Positions 51,413 to 62,005 of a stretch of 64,000 bases of DNA are shown piece by piece. Under the pieces are notes generated by a model, which ran no database searches, was not told the origin of the DNA, and worked only from the letters and a program-made list of their open reading frames with translations. How positions within the stretch are numbered: position 1 is the first letter of the stretch; each line of letters starts with the position of its first letter. Location of the stretch: the NCBI RefSeq assembly GCF_003131205.1, contig NZ_QFFY01000001.1:434001-498000 (forward strand), given 5' to 3'. The position numbers were made by a program, and so were the translations under genes. The DNA is from Occallatibacter savannae (GTDB lineage: Bacteria; Acidobacteriota; Terriglobia; Terriglobales; Acidobacteriaceae).

Positions 51413-51925
51413 ATGCACCTGATTCTTTTCATCATCTTCGCTGCACTCTGCCTCACAGGAGCCGTCAATCTCCTGTTTCAGAAGCAGCCCATCAATAGCG
51501 CGCTCTCGCTCATCGTTGTCATGACGTCGCTGGCAGTGCTCTATCTTCTCCTCGGCGCTGAATTCCTCGCCGCCGCGCAGGTTATCGTCTACGCGGGCGC
51601 CATCATGGTGCTCTTCACGTTCGTCGTCATGCTCCTCAACGCGGGCCGAGAAGAGCGCACCCTGGGCAGCAGCGCGTACCGCACCGTCGGATTCCCCGCC
51701 GTCGCCGCCATCCTCGCCGTCATCGCCACCGGCTTTATGAAACTTCAAGGCTTCGGCGACGCCGGCATCCAGGACCACATCACCAGCACCGCCGATCTCA
51801 GCACTGTCCTCTTCACGCGACTTCTGCTCCCCTTCGAAGTCACCTCTGTCCTGATCCTCGTCGCCATCCTTGGATCCGTGGCCCTCGCCCGCAAAGGCGA
51901 CGCGGAAGGAAGGGAGCCTAGGTAA
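51413..51925 (+). CDS. nuoJ: NADH-quinone oxidoreductase subunit J
   Basis: The 170 aa membrane protein has five helices and the NuoJ block [20 protein letters not shown]-like segment, [20 protein letters not shown] and [12 protein letters not shown]. It belongs to the membrane arm. A single base separates its stop from the nuoK ATG. Confidence 0.96.
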   Translation: MHLILFIIFAALCLTGAVNLLFQKQPINSALSLIVVMTSLAVLYLLLGAEFLAAAQVIVYAGAIMVLFTFVVMLLNAGREERTLGSSAYRTVGFPAVAAILAVIATGFMKLQGFGDAGIQDHITSTADLSTVLFTRLLLPFEVTSVLILVAILGSVALARKGDAEGREPR

Positions 51926-51926
51926 T

Positions 51927-52244
51927 ATGCATCTCTCTCCTGAAGTCCCGCTTGTCTGGTATCTGCTCCTCAGCGCCGTTCTCTTCTGCCTCGGCGTCGT
52001 CGGATTCCTGATCAAGCGCAATCTCATCACGGTCTTCATGTCCATCGAGCTCATGCTCAACGCCGTGAATCTCTCTTTCGTCACCTTCGCCCACCAATGG
52101 CACGACGTCAAAGGACAGATCTTCGTCTTCTTTGTCATGGTGGTCGCCGCTGCTGAAGCCGCCGTTGGCCTCGCCATCATCATTGCCGTATTCCGCGCCC
52201 GCGCCACGCTCGCCGTCGATCGCATCGACCTGATGAAACTATGA
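51927..52244 (+). CDS. nuoK: NADH-quinone oxidoreductase subunit K
   Basis: From ATG 51927 the protein is 105 aa, with three helices, the conserved Glu in [17 protein letters not shown] and the second Glu in [19 protein letters not shown]. These carboxylates belong to the proton path. The track start 51870 overlaps nuoJ and is not used. It overlaps nuoL by 4 bp. Confidence 0.97.
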   Translation: MHLSPEVPLVWYLLLSAVLFCLGVVGFLIKRNLITVFMSIELMLNAVNLSFVTFAHQWHDVKGQIFVFFVMVVAAAEAAVGLAIIIAVFRARATLAVDRIDLMKL

Positions 52245-54148
52245 ACGAATCCCTCCATCTCTGGCTGATCCCGCTCCTGCCCTTCATCGGATTCCTCCTG
52301 AACGGGCTGCTCGGCCGTCGCCTTCCCAAAGCAGTCGTCAGCGCAATCGCGCTTCTCGCGCCGCTTGGATCATTCCTCGTTGTCCTGCTCGCATCGCGCG
52401 CCGCACTGCCGCATTCCGAAAGCTACGGCAACTGGATCACCGTCGGCCCCCTCAACATCGACCTCACCTTCGTCCTCGATCAGCTCTCGCTGATCATGCT
52501 CCTCGTCATCACCGGCGTAGGCTTCCTCATCCACATCTACTCCGTCGGCTACATGCACGACGATGAAGGTTACTGGCGCTACTTCGCATACCTCAACCTC
52601 TTCCTCTTCTTCATGACCACGCTGGTCCTCGCCGGCAACGCGCTACTCATGTTCGTTGGATGGGAAGGCGTCGGTCTCGCCTCGTACCTGCTCATCGGCT
52701 TCTGGTTCCAGAAGAAGTCCGCCTCCGACGCCGGCAAAAAAGCATTCATTGTCAACCGCATCGGCGACTTCGGCTTCCTCATCGGCCTCTTCCTCCTCCT
52801 CGCCAACTTCGGCACACTCTCCTTCAGCGACCTCGCCCAGAAGATCGCAGCCAATCCCACCATGACTGGCGGCGTACTCACCGCGATCGCCCTCTGCCTT
52901 TTCATCGGAGCCACCGGCAAAAGCGCGCAGCTTCCTCTCTACGTCTGGCTGCCCGACGCCATGGAAGGACCTACGCCCGTCTCCGCGCTCATCCACGCCG
53001 CCACCATGGTCACTGCCGGCGTCTACATGGTCGCCCGCACCCACTTCATCTTCGACCGCTCGCCGCTCGCACTCAGCGTCGTCGCCATCATCGGAGCAGC
53101 CACCGCGCTCTTCGCAGCGACCATAGGTCTCGTTCAGACCGACATCAAGCGCGTCCTCGCCTACTCCACCGTCTCGCAGCTCGGCTACATGTTCCTCGGT
53201 TGCGGCGTCGCTGCCTACTCTGCGGCCATCTTCCACCTCATGACGCACGCCTTCTTCAAGGCACTTCTTTTCCTCGCCGCAGGCTCCGTCATCCACGCGA
53301 TGGGCGGCGAGCAGGACATGCGCAAGATGGGTGGCCTTCGCACCAAGACTCCCATCACCTTCTGGACCATGACCATGGCAGTCCTCGCAATCTCGGGATT
53401 TCCATTCATGTCCGCCTTCTTCTCCAAAGACGCGATCCTCGCCGCAGCCTTCGCCTCCGGAAGCCTCGGCAAGCTCCTCTGGTTCGTCGGACTCGTCACT
53501 GCCGGTCTAACGGCCTTCTACATGTTCCGCCTGTGGTATCTCACCTTCTTCGGCGAAACCCGAAGCCACGACGCTCACTCGCATGAGAGCCCCTGGTCCA
53601 TGCTCGGCCCTCTCGCCATTCTCGCGGTCCTCTCCGTAGGCGGCGGTTGGATCGGCGCAGGCCGCTTCGGCGCATTCCTCTCTCCGGTGCTCGGAACCAA
53701 AACCGAAGAGCTCACCGGCAGCCTCGAATACATCATGATGGCCCTCGCCGTCGCCGCTGGAGCATTAGGCTGGTTCCTCGCCCACCGCATGTACCACCAA
53801 CGCTCCGCCGCTGCGCAACTCGCGGCGCCCGCGCCCGCCGGATACAACCTGCTCCAGAACAAATACTACGTCGACGAGTTCTACAACCTCATCGTCGTCA
53901 AGCCGCTCCTCACCCTCTCCAAGTACTTCCTCGAGTGGGTCGTCGACTTCGCTATCCTCGGCGGACTCGCCTGGCTTCTCGCCGGCATCGCCTCTCTGTC
54001 GGGCGCAATCCTTCAGCGCTGGCAATCCGGCAACATCCGCTCTTACGCCGCGTGGCTAGCCCTCGGCGCCGCCGTCCTACTCTACTTCGTTCTCGCTCCG
54101 CACGTCTTCGGAGCGGCCTCTCTGCACCTCGGAATGGCGGGTCACTGA
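52241..54148 (+). CDS. nuoL: NADH-quinone oxidoreductase subunit L
   Basis: The 635 aa antiporter-like subunit has [57 protein letters not shown] and the [14 protein letters not shown] motif, followed by a long C-terminal amphipathic helix region. It is the distal proton pump of complex I. It overlaps nuoM by one base (TGATG). Confidence 0.97.
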   Translation: MNESLHLWLIPLLPFIGFLLNGLLGRRLPKAVVSAIALLAPLGSFLVVLLASRAALPHSESYGNWITVGPLNIDLTFVLDQLSLIMLLVITGVGFLIHIYSVGYMHDDEGYWRYFAYLNLFLFFMTTLVLAGNALLMFVGWEGVGLASYLLIGFWFQKKSASDAGKKAFIVNRIGDFGFLIGLFLLLANFGTLSFSDLAQKIAANPTMTGGVLTAIALCLFIGATGKSAQLPLYVWLPDAMEGPTPVSALIHAATMVTAGVYMVARTHFIFDRSPLALSVVAIIGAATALFAATIGLVQTDIKRVLAYSTVSQLGYMFLGCGVAAYSAAIFHLMTHAFFKALLFLAAGSVIHAMGGEQDMRKMGGLRTKTPITFWTMTMAVLAISGFPFMSAFFSKDAILAAAFASGSLGKLLWFVGLVTAGLTAFYMFRLWYLTFFGETRSHDAHSHESPWSMLGPLAILAVLSVGGGWIGAGRFGAFLSPVLGTKTEELTGSLEYIMMALAVAAGALGWFLAHRMYHQRSAAAQLAAPAPAGYNLLQNKYYVDEFYNLIVVKPLLTLSKYFLEWVVDFAILGGLAWLLAGIASLSGAILQRWQSGNIRSYAAWLALGAAVLLYFVLAPHVFGAASLHLGMAGH

Positions 54149-55662
54149 TGGACAGCATGATTCTCACTCTGATCCTCCTCGCCCCGCTCGCCGGCGCCAT
54201 CCTCGTCGCGCTCCTCCCCGACCGCAGCAAACTCCCCGCCTGGCTCGCGCTCATCTCCACCCTCGTCACCTTCGGCCTCGCGCTCCACCTCCCCGCGCAC
54301 TACGACGCCGCGCATCCCGGCTTTCAGTTCGTCGTGAACAAGCCTTGGATTGAAAACCCCGCCATCTTCTACCACGTCGGTGTCGACGGCCTCAGCCTCT
54401 GGCTTGTCGTCCTCGTAGGCCTCCTCGGTCCCATCGGAGTTCTCGCCAGTTGGAAGGCCATTCAGCGCCGCGAAAAGGTCTACTACTCGCTCTTCCTCGT
54501 CCAGCAGACCGCCATGCTCGGCGTCTTCATCTCGCTCGACCTCATGGTCTATTACGGCTTCTGGGAACTGTCCCTCGTCCCCATGGCCATCCTCATCGCG
54601 ATGTACGGCCGCAAAAACGGTCCTGCCGCCGCAACCAAATTCTTTCTCTTCACGTTCATCCCATCAGCCCCACTCCTCGTCGCCATCCTGTATCTCTACT
54701 CGCGGACAGGCTCCTTCCAGTTCCCCGACCTCCGTACCGACATCGCCGTCGGCGCAGTTCCCGCAGGAGCCCTCTTCTGGGTCGCTCTCGCCTTCCTTTT
54801 CGCCTTCGCAGTGAAGGTCCCCGTCTTCCCACTCCACGGCTGGCTGGCCGACACATTCTCTGAAGCTCCCGTCGCCATGGCCATGGTCGTCGCCGGCAAA
54901 CTCGGCCTCTACTCAATGCTGCGCTTCCATGTCGGCCTCTTCCCCGTTCAGGCCCACAACATCGCGCCACTCCTCATCGCTCTCGGCGTCATCGGCATCC
55001 TCTACGGCGCCTGTCTCGCCCTCGTCCAGCGCGACTACTGGCGCTTTCTCGCCTTCGCGGCCATGAGCCACCTCGGCCTTATCACCGTCGGCGTCTACGG
55101 CTTCACCCTCACCGGCTGGACCGGCGCAACCTACCAGATCCTCAACAACGAACTCATCGACGCCGCCCTCTTCGTGCTCCTCGGCGCTCTCGAGATTCGC
55201 TACGCCACCAGCCAGATCGCCGCATATGGCGGCCTTGCCAATCGTGTGCCGCGTCTGGCCACTCTGTTTGTCATCGTCTCTCTCGCCATGATCGGTCTGC
55301 CCATGCTGAACGGCTTCATCGGAGAATTCCTCATCCTCTCCAGCACCTTCACCATTAGTCATAGCTGGGCGATCGCCGCTACCGTCGGCGTCATCCTCAG
55401 CGCCGCCTACATGCTGTGGATGATCCAGCGCGTCTTCTACGGCACTGAAAGCAAACTCGCCGCAGAGTCTCCCGCAACCGACCTCCGGCTCAGTGAGCAG
55501 CTCGTCCTCTGGCCCATCGCAGTCCTGCTCCTCATCATGGGCGTCGCCCCGAACCTCTGGCTCCGTACCATCGAAACGGCGCCGAAACCCATCGTCCTCC
55601 AGCAGGCACGATCAGCCGATCAGCCCGCCGTCACTTCAGTCCCGATGGAGGTCCAGCGGTGA
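54148..55662 (+). CDS. nuoM: NADH-quinone oxidoreductase subunit M
   Basis: From ATG 54148 the protein is 504 aa: GVDGLSLWLVVLVGLLGPIG, FWELSLVPMAILIAMYG, VKVPVFPLHGWLADTFSEAP and MSHLGLITVGVYGF. It is the second antiporter-like proton pump. The long ORF-track extension to 53647 is a shadow across nuoL. It overlaps nuoN by 4 bp at a GTG start. Confidence 0.97.
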   Translation: MDSMILTLILLAPLAGAILVALLPDRSKLPAWLALISTLVTFGLALHLPAHYDAAHPGFQFVVNKPWIENPAIFYHVGVDGLSLWLVVLVGLLGPIGVLASWKAIQRREKVYYSLFLVQQTAMLGVFISLDLMVYYGFWELSLVPMAILIAMYGRKNGPAAATKFFLFTFIPSAPLLVAILYLYSRTGSFQFPDLRTDIAVGAVPAGALFWVALAFLFAFAVKVPVFPLHGWLADTFSEAPVAMAMVVAGKLGLYSMLRFHVGLFPVQAHNIAPLLIALGVIGILYGACLALVQRDYWRFLAFAAMSHLGLITVGVYGFTLTGWTGATYQILNNELIDAALFVLLGALEIRYATSQIAAYGGLANRVPRLATLFVIVSLAMIGLPMLNGFIGEFLILSSTFTISHSWAIAATVGVILSAAYMLWMIQRVFYGTESKLAAESPATDLRLSEQLVLWPIAVLLLIMGVAPNLWLRTIETAPKPIVLQQARSADQPAVTSVPMEVQR

Positions 55663-57173
55663 ACTCCATTCCCGACATCTACCGCATCCTCCCCGAAGTC
55701 ATCCTCACCATCACAGGCGTTCTCGTCATGCTCATCGACGCCTCGCTCGCACCGCTGACCTCGCGCCGCACTCTAGGCTGGTTCGCCACCATCGGAACCG
55801 GTGTTGCCTACCTCGCCAGCGTCTGGCAGCTCTCGCTTCCTATGGGCACAGGCTACTCCGGCACAGTCGAGACCAGCCCCTTCACTGTCTTCTTCCACGT
55901 CCTCATCTGCGGCATCGTCATCGTCACCCTGCTTCTCTCTCTCGACGCACTTCCTGAAGACAGTCACCACCAGGGCGAGTACTATGCGCTGATGGTGTTC
56001 GGAGCTGTCGGCATGTGTCTCCTCACCGCTGCCACCGAGCTCCTCGTCGTCTTCATCGGACTCGAAATCTCCTCCATCTCCACCTACATTCTCGCGGGCT
56101 ACCGCAAGCAGACTGGCAAGGGCCCTGAAGCTGCCATCAAATACTTCCTCCTCGGCTCCTTCGCCACCGCATTCCTCCTCTACGGCATAGCCATGGTCTT
56201 CGGTGCCACCGGCACCACCTCCATCTACGACATCGCCCGACAAGCCGCCACCGCTCAGAACCAACTCCTCGTGGAGGGTGCGCTCGCCATGATGCTCGTC
56301 GGAATCCTGTTCAAGGTTTCCGCAGCGCCATTCCACGTATGGACCCCGGACGTCTACGAAGGCGCGCCATCGCCCGTCGTCGCTCTTATGTCAACGGGCC
56401 CCAAGGCGGCCGCCTTCGCATTCCTTCTCCGCCTCCTCTACGAGATGTTCCCGCACCTCCGCCATCTCTGGTCGCCGGTACTCTGGGTAGTCGCCGTCCT
56501 CTCCATGACCATCGGCAACCTCGCCGCACTGCGCCAGCAGAACGTCAAGCGCATGCTCGCCTACTCCGCCATCGCACACGCAGGCTACTTGCTCGCCGCT
56601 TTCGCCGGATTCGGCTCCACAGGAATCGCCGCAGCCACCTTCTACACTGCCGCCTACGCCGCAATGAACGTCGGCATCTTCGCCCTCGTCACCATCGCCG
56701 GGGGCTACAACGACGAGCGCCCCCTCATCGCCGACTACAAGGGCCTCATCTACCGCTCGCCTCTCCTCGGCAGCCTGATCATCTTCTTTCTGATCTCGCT
56801 CATCGGCATCCCCTTCACCGGCGGCTTCTTCGGCAAGTTCTATTCCTTCACCGCAGCCGTCGGCGGAGGCGCCGTGATCCTCGCCGTGATCGGACTTCTC
56901 AACTCCGGCCTTGCCGCGGCATACTATCTCCGGCTCGCCTTTGCCGTGGCCCAGCGGCCCGATGAGGAAGACCGAGCCGTCCGCACCCCAATTGCTCCCA
57001 TTGGGCTCGGAATCATCACCGCGCTGGCACTGGCTACGATCGCCACCCTGGCTCTCGGCATCGTGCCTGGGGGCGCACTTCACGCAGCGGAAACCGGCGC
57101 GCACACCCTGCAGCCTTCCCCTGCACCTGCTTCCGTCCCTGCCGAGGTCACGGTCATCCAGACTACTCCGTAA
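55659..57173 (+). CDS. nuoN: NADH-quinone oxidoreductase subunit N
   Basis: The 504 aa protein (GTG start) is the third antiporter-like subunit, with FIGLEISSISTYILAGYRKQ, AAPFHVWTPDVYEGAPSPVV, MLAYSAIAHAGYLLAAFAG and PFTGGFFGKFYSFTAAVG. It ends the operon; its last 11 bp overlap the convergent glycosyltransferase gene, and no terminator hairpin is visible between them. Confidence 0.97.
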   Translation: MNSIPDIYRILPEVILTITGVLVMLIDASLAPLTSRRTLGWFATIGTGVAYLASVWQLSLPMGTGYSGTVETSPFTVFFHVLICGIVIVTLLLSLDALPEDSHHQGEYYALMVFGAVGMCLLTAATELLVVFIGLEISSISTYILAGYRKQTGKGPEAAIKYFLLGSFATAFLLYGIAMVFGATGTTSIYDIARQAATAQNQLLVEGALAMMLVGILFKVSAAPFHVWTPDVYEGAPSPVVALMSTGPKAAAFAFLLRLLYEMFPHLRHLWSPVLWVVAVLSMTIGNLAALRQQNVKRMLAYSAIAHAGYLLAAFAGFGSTGIAAATFYTAAYAAMNVGIFALVTIAGGYNDERPLIADYKGLIYRSPLLGSLIIFFLISLIGIPFTGGFFGKFYSFTAAVGGGAVILAVIGLLNSGLAAAYYLRLAFAVAQRPDEEDRAVRTPIAPIGLGIITALALATIATLALGIVPGGALHAAETGAHTLQPSPAPASVPAEVTVIQTTP

Positions 57174-58407
57174 GTGCTTCGATCTTTGTACTCGGGCTGC
57201 GATTGCGGCCCCTCAAAAGCTCTTCATAGAACAAAACCGTCATACGGAGAACGCGCTGCTGCTCAAAGTGCTCAACAGCCCACTTTCGCGCGGCTTCGCC
57301 CATCTTCGCCCGTAAGTCTTCATCGCCCAGTAGGCGAAGCACCGCCTCAGCAATTGCATCCGCATACCCGGGTGGAACAAGCAGCCCCGTGACCTCCGGC
57401 ACCACCGCATCGCACGATCCCGTACACGTCGTCGCCACCGCCGGAACCCCGGACGCCGCTGCCTCCAGCACTACGTTTGGAAAACCCTCCCGCCACGACG
57501 GCAGCACCATCACATCCATAGCCCTGTAGTACGGTGCTGCATCCGCAACGTATCCTGTGCACACAATTCGCGGATGTCCCTCGATCCGTTCCCGAAGCCC
57601 GCGCCCAAGCGCGTCACTTGCTGCGTCGAACCAACCCACCAGTAGCAGATAGCAGTCCGGCTGCCTCCTCAAGATCTTCGCGAATGCCTCGAGCAGCTCT
57701 GGAACGCCCTTATCTACGGTCAAACGCCCCACAAATCCGATCACGCGCGCACTCGCAGGTATGCCCCATTCTTCGCGGACCCCCGACTCCCCCGGCGAGA
57801 ACCTCAGAGCATCCACCCCGTTGCTGCTTCCCTCACCCAGAGTCCTTGTCTTCTTCTCGTTTGAGATGCCGAGTTCGTGAGCCCGCCGGCCCAGGCTCTT
57901 ACTGTTCGCTACAACCACGTGCGAACATGCCGCGGCCAGCCTTTCTGACCAGAGAAGAATCATTCGCATCAACCCGGAACAGGTCTCCACGCGCAGACCG
58001 CGCAGGAAATATACGCGCACAGGAACCCGATGAATCCATGCTGCAACGATCCCAAGCAGCCCTGCTTTCGGAGTGCTGAACTCCACGATGTCCGGCTTAA
58101 TCCTGTTCAGAAGCCTCAGCAATCTACAGAAGGCTATAAGGTCGCGAACACCAGCAATTTCGCGTTCCATAGGCAGCACATGCGTAGACACGCCTCGCAC
58201 GCTCTTTGCCCCAGCGCTCATCGCACCCGGGCCCGAAACGATCGAAACGCGAAATCCCGCATCCATCAATGCCTGTGAGCGAGCAGGCAGCAGGATGCAT
58301 GTCTGAGCGCTCGTCACGCCGACAAGAATGTGTGGCCTCGAGTCTGTGGTTCCAAACAGCTCGCTTCGATCAGCCGGCAAAACGCTCATGCAACGAGGCC
58401 CCGCCAT
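57163..58407 (-). CDS. GT4-family glycosyltransferase
   Basis: The 414 aa protein has the two-domain GT-B layout: N-terminal acceptor half (PDIVEFSTPKAGLLGIVAAW) and C-terminal nucleotide-sugar half (VIGFVGRLTVDKGVPELLEA, LPSWREGFPNVVLEAAASGV with the ExxxxxxxE pair). It likely adds a sugar in exopolysaccharide or O-antigen synthesis on the cytoplasmic side. Starts at 58407 or the nearby ATG 58389. It is divergent from the next transferase gene. Confidence 0.88.
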   Translation of the reverse strand: MAGPRCMSVLPADRSELFGTTDSRPHILVGVTSAQTCILLPARSQALMDAGFRVSIVSGPGAMSAGAKSVRGVSTHVLPMEREIAGVRDLIAFCRLLRLLNRIKPDIVEFSTPKAGLLGIVAAWIHRVPVRVYFLRGLRVETCSGLMRMILLWSERLAAACSHVVVANSKSLGRRAHELGISNEKKTRTLGEGSSNGVDALRFSPGESGVREEWGIPASARVIGFVGRLTVDKGVPELLEAFAKILRRQPDCYLLLVGWFDAASDALGRGLRERIEGHPRIVCTGYVADAAPYYRAMDVMVLPSWREGFPNVVLEAAASGVPAVATTCTGSCDAVVPEVTGLLVPPGYADAIAEAVLRLLGDEDLRAKMGEAARKWAVEHFEQQRVLRMTVLFYEELLRGRNRSPSTKIEALTE

Positions 58408-58509
58408 TCCTCAGAGTCAAACAACTCTAGCAACTGGTCTGTGCTTCGTTTGTGAGAGCGGTCACTTACTCTTGGTCAAGTTTTTCCTACCTTGAATCCT
58501 TGAACTCGT

Positions 58510-59625
58510 ATGACCGCTTGCCAACGGCCAACATTACTCTTACTTATCCCGCACCTCGCAGGCGGCGGCTCCGAGCGCGTCATCGAGACGCTGGCACGCT
58601 CGCTCGACTCTGCGAAATATAACGTCCACCTCGCTCTCATTGCCCCAGCTCAAAGTCATCACCAGCTCCCTTCGCTTCCGGCGACAGTCCATCAACTCGC
58701 CGCGACGCGGGTCCGGCGTAGCATCATCCCGTTACTCTCGCTGATCTGGAAGATTCGCCCCGATCTCATCCTCTCCGGAATCGCACATCTCAATCTTCTG
58801 GTCCTCGCACTGAAGCCCTTCATCCCGCGCGCAACACGGATCATGGTCCGCCAGAATGGAGCACTCGCCGAGACGCTCCGCTCGATCTCACCGCTGCTGT
58901 CGCGCCGCGCTTACTCGCTCGCTTACCGGCACGCTGATCGCGTCATCTGCCAAAGCAAAGCCATGGCTCAAGAAATTCGAAGTGGACTCCATGTACGGAT
59001 GTCAGATCTCGTCGTCCTTCCAAACCCGACAGATGTCTCGTCAATCCGCAGCATGTCCTTCTCTCAGCAGAAATCCATCTCGGCGATTCTCACTCTGATC
59101 GCGATTGGGCGCCTCGTACCTCAGAAGGGGTTCGATCTCCTCCTTGACGCTCTGGCTGCTCTTCCTCCTCAACTCTCCTCCACAGAACTGATCCTGGTCG
59201 GGGAAGGCCCTCAACAGTCCCATCTCGAACGACAGGCGCTTGAGCTCGGCATACGCAGCCGCATACATTTTGTTGGGCACGTGCCTGATCCGGTCGTACG
59301 CTTCCCTTACGCCACCGCTTTTGTCCTATCTTCGCGAACCGAGGGCATGCCGAACGCGATGCTCGAGGCTGCCGCAGCGGGCCTTCCCATCGTCGCTACT
59401 CCTGCTTCCGCCGGAGTCGTCGATCTCCTGAAGAACCACGATGGCGTATGGCTCGCATCGTGCGTCTCCTCAGAAGCCCTCCGGATAGTTCTCCAGGATG
59501 CGCTCGTCAGCCTCCGTCCGGGACAACGCTATCCCCACATGTGGATTGAACCCTACGAACTACCGCGTGCCCTGGCCTCCTACGAATCTGAGATCGATCG
59601 TCTCCTCGTGTGCCGCAGCTCTTGA
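58510..59625 (+). CDS. GT4-family glycosyltransferase
   Basis: The 371 aa GT-B protein has an N-terminal LLLIPHLAGGGSERVIETLA segment, IGRLVPQKGFDLLLDALAAL and SRTEGMPNAMLEAAAAGLPI, with the usual Glu pair. Sugar and acceptor are unknown. It is coupled to the next transferase by a TGATG overlap, so both are made together and probably act on the same glycan. Confidence 0.88.
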   Translation: MTACQRPTLLLLIPHLAGGGSERVIETLARSLDSAKYNVHLALIAPAQSHHQLPSLPATVHQLAATRVRRSIIPLLSLIWKIRPDLILSGIAHLNLLVLALKPFIPRATRIMVRQNGALAETLRSISPLLSRRAYSLAYRHADRVICQSKAMAQEIRSGLHVRMSDLVVLPNPTDVSSIRSMSFSQQKSISAILTLIAIGRLVPQKGFDLLLDALAALPPQLSSTELILVGEGPQQSHLERQALELGIRSRIHFVGHVPDPVVRFPYATAFVLSSRTEGMPNAMLEAAAAGLPIVATPASAGVVDLLKNHDGVWLASCVSSEALRIVLQDALVSLRPGQRYPHMWIEPYELPRALASYESEIDRLLVCRSS

Positions 59626-60788
59626 TGCACATCGCCTACCTCATCCCGACTATCGACCGCATCGGCGGAGCAGAGCGTCAGCTCCTGCTCCTGGCCAATG
59701 GCATGGCTGAGCGCGGCTGGCGCGTCACCCTGATCAGCCTTTACGGAGATGGCCAACCGCTCGCAAACCAGCTTACGGCGGCGAACCTTTCCTTCATCAG
59801 CCTTGGCATGACTTCCGGACTTAGCGACGCGCATGGCTGGAACACTCTGCGCCAGCTCATCAAGTCAGCACCCCCTGACATCCTTCACTCGCATTTAGCT
59901 CAAGCAGCCCTGATGGGCCGTGGTATTCGCGCCATAGCGCCCCTCCGTGTCCTCATCGATACGATCCATTCTCCCGCCACCGGTTCGAGCACTCGCCGAA
60001 GGGGCTATCGTCTGACTTCATCGATTCCCGACTGCGTCACCGCAGTGAGCCGCACCGCTGCACGCACCTGGCTCGATGCAGGCATCGTCGATGAACGAAC
60101 CATCACGGTCATCCCGAACGGTATCGATAGCCGACGCTGGCCCCTGAAGACGACCGGCGCGAGGAGATCAAACCGTTCAGATGAATTCCGCTGGCTTGCA
60201 GTGGGCAGGCTGGAACCGGTTAAGGACTACGCAACGATGCTCCATGCTTTCGCGATGCTGCCGCAAACGGCCCGCCTCAGCATCTGCGGTTCCGGCCCTC
60301 TCGAAAATGAACTGCGTGCTCTCGCCACACGGCTAGATCTGCAAGAACGGGTTCTCTTCCTCGGCTTCCAAACGAATTTAGCTCAGTTGATGCAAGCTCA
60401 CGACGCTTTCGTCCTTAGTTCTCGTTGGGAGGGTCTGCCGATGGCCCTCCTGGAGGCTTCCGCATGCGGACTCCCCGCCGTATTCACAGACATCGATGGT
60501 TGCCGAGAAGTCCTCACCAGCTCATCGCTCCCAACCGCACCGGTCGGAAACCCGAAAGCACTCGCCATTGCGATGAAAGCGTTAATGAACTTGCCTGAAT
60601 CCGCGCGCATCGAACTCGGCCACAGAGGCAGGAAACAAATCGTCAGCCGATTTGATCTCAGTTCAGTCCTTGACCAATGGGAACTCCTCTACCGCCAGCT
60701 CCTGGCCAAGAACCCTAAACGTAGGCGCTTTCGCCTCCGCGCAAGTCTGTCCCTCCCAGCTAATTCCCTCAAGAGTTTCAGTCTTTAG
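59625..60788 (+). CDS. GT4-family glycosyltransferase
   Basis: From ATG 59625 the protein is 387 aa: IAYLIPTIDRIGGAERQLLL, AVGRLEPVKDYATMLHAFAM and SRWEGLPMALLEASACGLPA give a clear GT4 call. The track start GTG 59610 is within the previous gene. It ends convergently on the Wzy-like gene with a 4-bp overlap. Confidence 0.88.
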   Translation: MHIAYLIPTIDRIGGAERQLLLLANGMAERGWRVTLISLYGDGQPLANQLTAANLSFISLGMTSGLSDAHGWNTLRQLIKSAPPDILHSHLAQAALMGRGIRAIAPLRVLIDTIHSPATGSSTRRRGYRLTSSIPDCVTAVSRTAARTWLDAGIVDERTITVIPNGIDSRRWPLKTTGARRSNRSDEFRWLAVGRLEPVKDYATMLHAFAMLPQTARLSICGSGPLENELRALATRLDLQERVLFLGFQTNLAQLMQAHDAFVLSSRWEGLPMALLEASACGLPAVFTDIDGCREVLTSSSLPTAPVGNPKALAIAMKALMNLPESARIELGHRGRKQIVSRFDLSSVLDQWELLYRQLLAKNPKRRRFRLRASLSLPANSLKSFSL

Positions 60789-62002
60789 GCAAGTGACGGC
60801 GCATTAAATTCTGCAGAGTCGCTAACCGGGACCTGATCGCGATCAGACATCCTCAAGTTCGATTCTCCCGCAGTCCCTCCGCTCGCAGCCGCAACGCCGA
60901 TCATCAGCCAAGTGATCCTGTTCTCCCACAGGGTTCCAGTCAGCGACGAGATTACCCACAGCAGCATGAGAATGGAAAGGCCGAGCCGCACGGTAGGTTC
61001 CGACCTCCAGATCGCACGCGCAGCAACCAGGAAAATGGCTAAAAATAGAGACAATCCGCACAGGCCGCTTTCAACCAGGAGTGCAAGGGGTGTGTTGTGC
61101 GCCGTATCCTCCGGTGCAAGCTTCGCCGCCGACACAAACGCACCCGCGCCGCGTCCAATGATCGGAGCATCCTCAAACGCTTCCCACCCCGCCGACCAGA
61201 TATTCACTCTCTGATTCAGATCTCCGTACTGACGCGCCTGCGCAGCACTGCCAAGCCTGTCAAGAGTGCCGGACGGAGCTACAACGAAGATCACGCCTGC
61301 GGCAAACACCACGGAGCCAGCTGCGATCAGAGTCGCCCTCGCGTGCGAGCGTAGCCCGGCCAACACACAGCCAACAAGAGCGACGAGCTCCAGGAGAATC
61401 CCGCTTCGGGAGGCGGTGACCAAGATGGCTGCGGAACCCAAAGGAAAATACAGCAGAGCCAACGCTCGCTCGCGCCGTGTGCATGTGCCCGCGGCTACCA
61501 GCATAGCGATCGGGAACCCGAACACAAGGAGCCTTGCCACGTCGTTGGGGTCTTGCCCAATCGCGGCGAATCGTACTTGCTCGGAGGCAAGTCGAACTGC
61601 AGAGACGAAACCTGCCATTGTCAAAAGAGCCAGAACTCCCGAACCCGCCAGCCATGCGCGAAGCAACATCCGCAGATCAAGCTTGCTGTCCACGAACTCC
61701 CATATTAGCCAGACCACCATCATCTCTTGCGCGTAAGCGCGCAAATGGAACAGTGTCAGTTGCGGGACCAGCGTCCAAAGCAACGTGCAGCACTGCCAGA
61801 GGTAAAAAGCAATCATCAGCCAGTGAATCGCACCTGTTCGCCTGAATCTTCCCTCCAGCAGCACAGCGGGAACAGCTGCCAGCAACGTCAGTATGCCGAG
61901 TACTCGCGCAACATTTCCGAACGGCGCCCCTGCGTCCAGGGAATACTCCCACGGAATCGCAAAAACGAACAGAACCAGCAGAACCCATGCTGTACGTCGC
62001 AT
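60785..62002 (-). CDS. O-antigen ligase/polymerase-like membrane protein
   Basis: The 405 aa protein has about ten hydrophobic segments with a periplasmic loop region around IIGRGAGAFVSAAKLAPEDT and AHNTPLALLVESGLCGLSLF, which is the Wzy_C/O-antigen ligase pattern (GxGxxxF...HN...L.E.G..G). It probably polymerises or ligates repeat units in the periplasm. It is followed 3 bp later (in genome order, upstream in transcription) by the PCP-OPX fusion gene. Confidence 0.8.
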   Translation of the reverse strand: MRRTAWVLLVLFVFAIPWEYSLDAGAPFGNVARVLGILTLLAAVPAVLLEGRFRRTGAIHWLMIAFYLWQCCTLLWTLVPQLTLFHLRAYAQEMMVVWLIWEFVDSKLDLRMLLRAWLAGSGVLALLTMAGFVSAVRLASEQVRFAAIGQDPNDVARLLVFGFPIAMLVAAGTCTRRERALALLYFPLGSAAILVTASRSGILLELVALVGCVLAGLRSHARATLIAAGSVVFAAGVIFVVAPSGTLDRLGSAAQARQYGDLNQRVNIWSAGWEAFEDAPIIGRGAGAFVSAAKLAPEDTAHNTPLALLVESGLCGLSLFLAIFLVAARAIWRSEPTVRLGLSILMLLWVISSLTGTLWENRITWLMIGVAAASGGTAGESNLRMSDRDQVPVSDSAEFNAPSLA

Positions 62003-62005
62003 CCT

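Noticed and set aside
53647-54147. Upstream extension of nuoM in the ORF track
   Set aside because: Arg/Pro-rich shadow of nuoL; the real start is ATG 54148 in the TGATG overlap.
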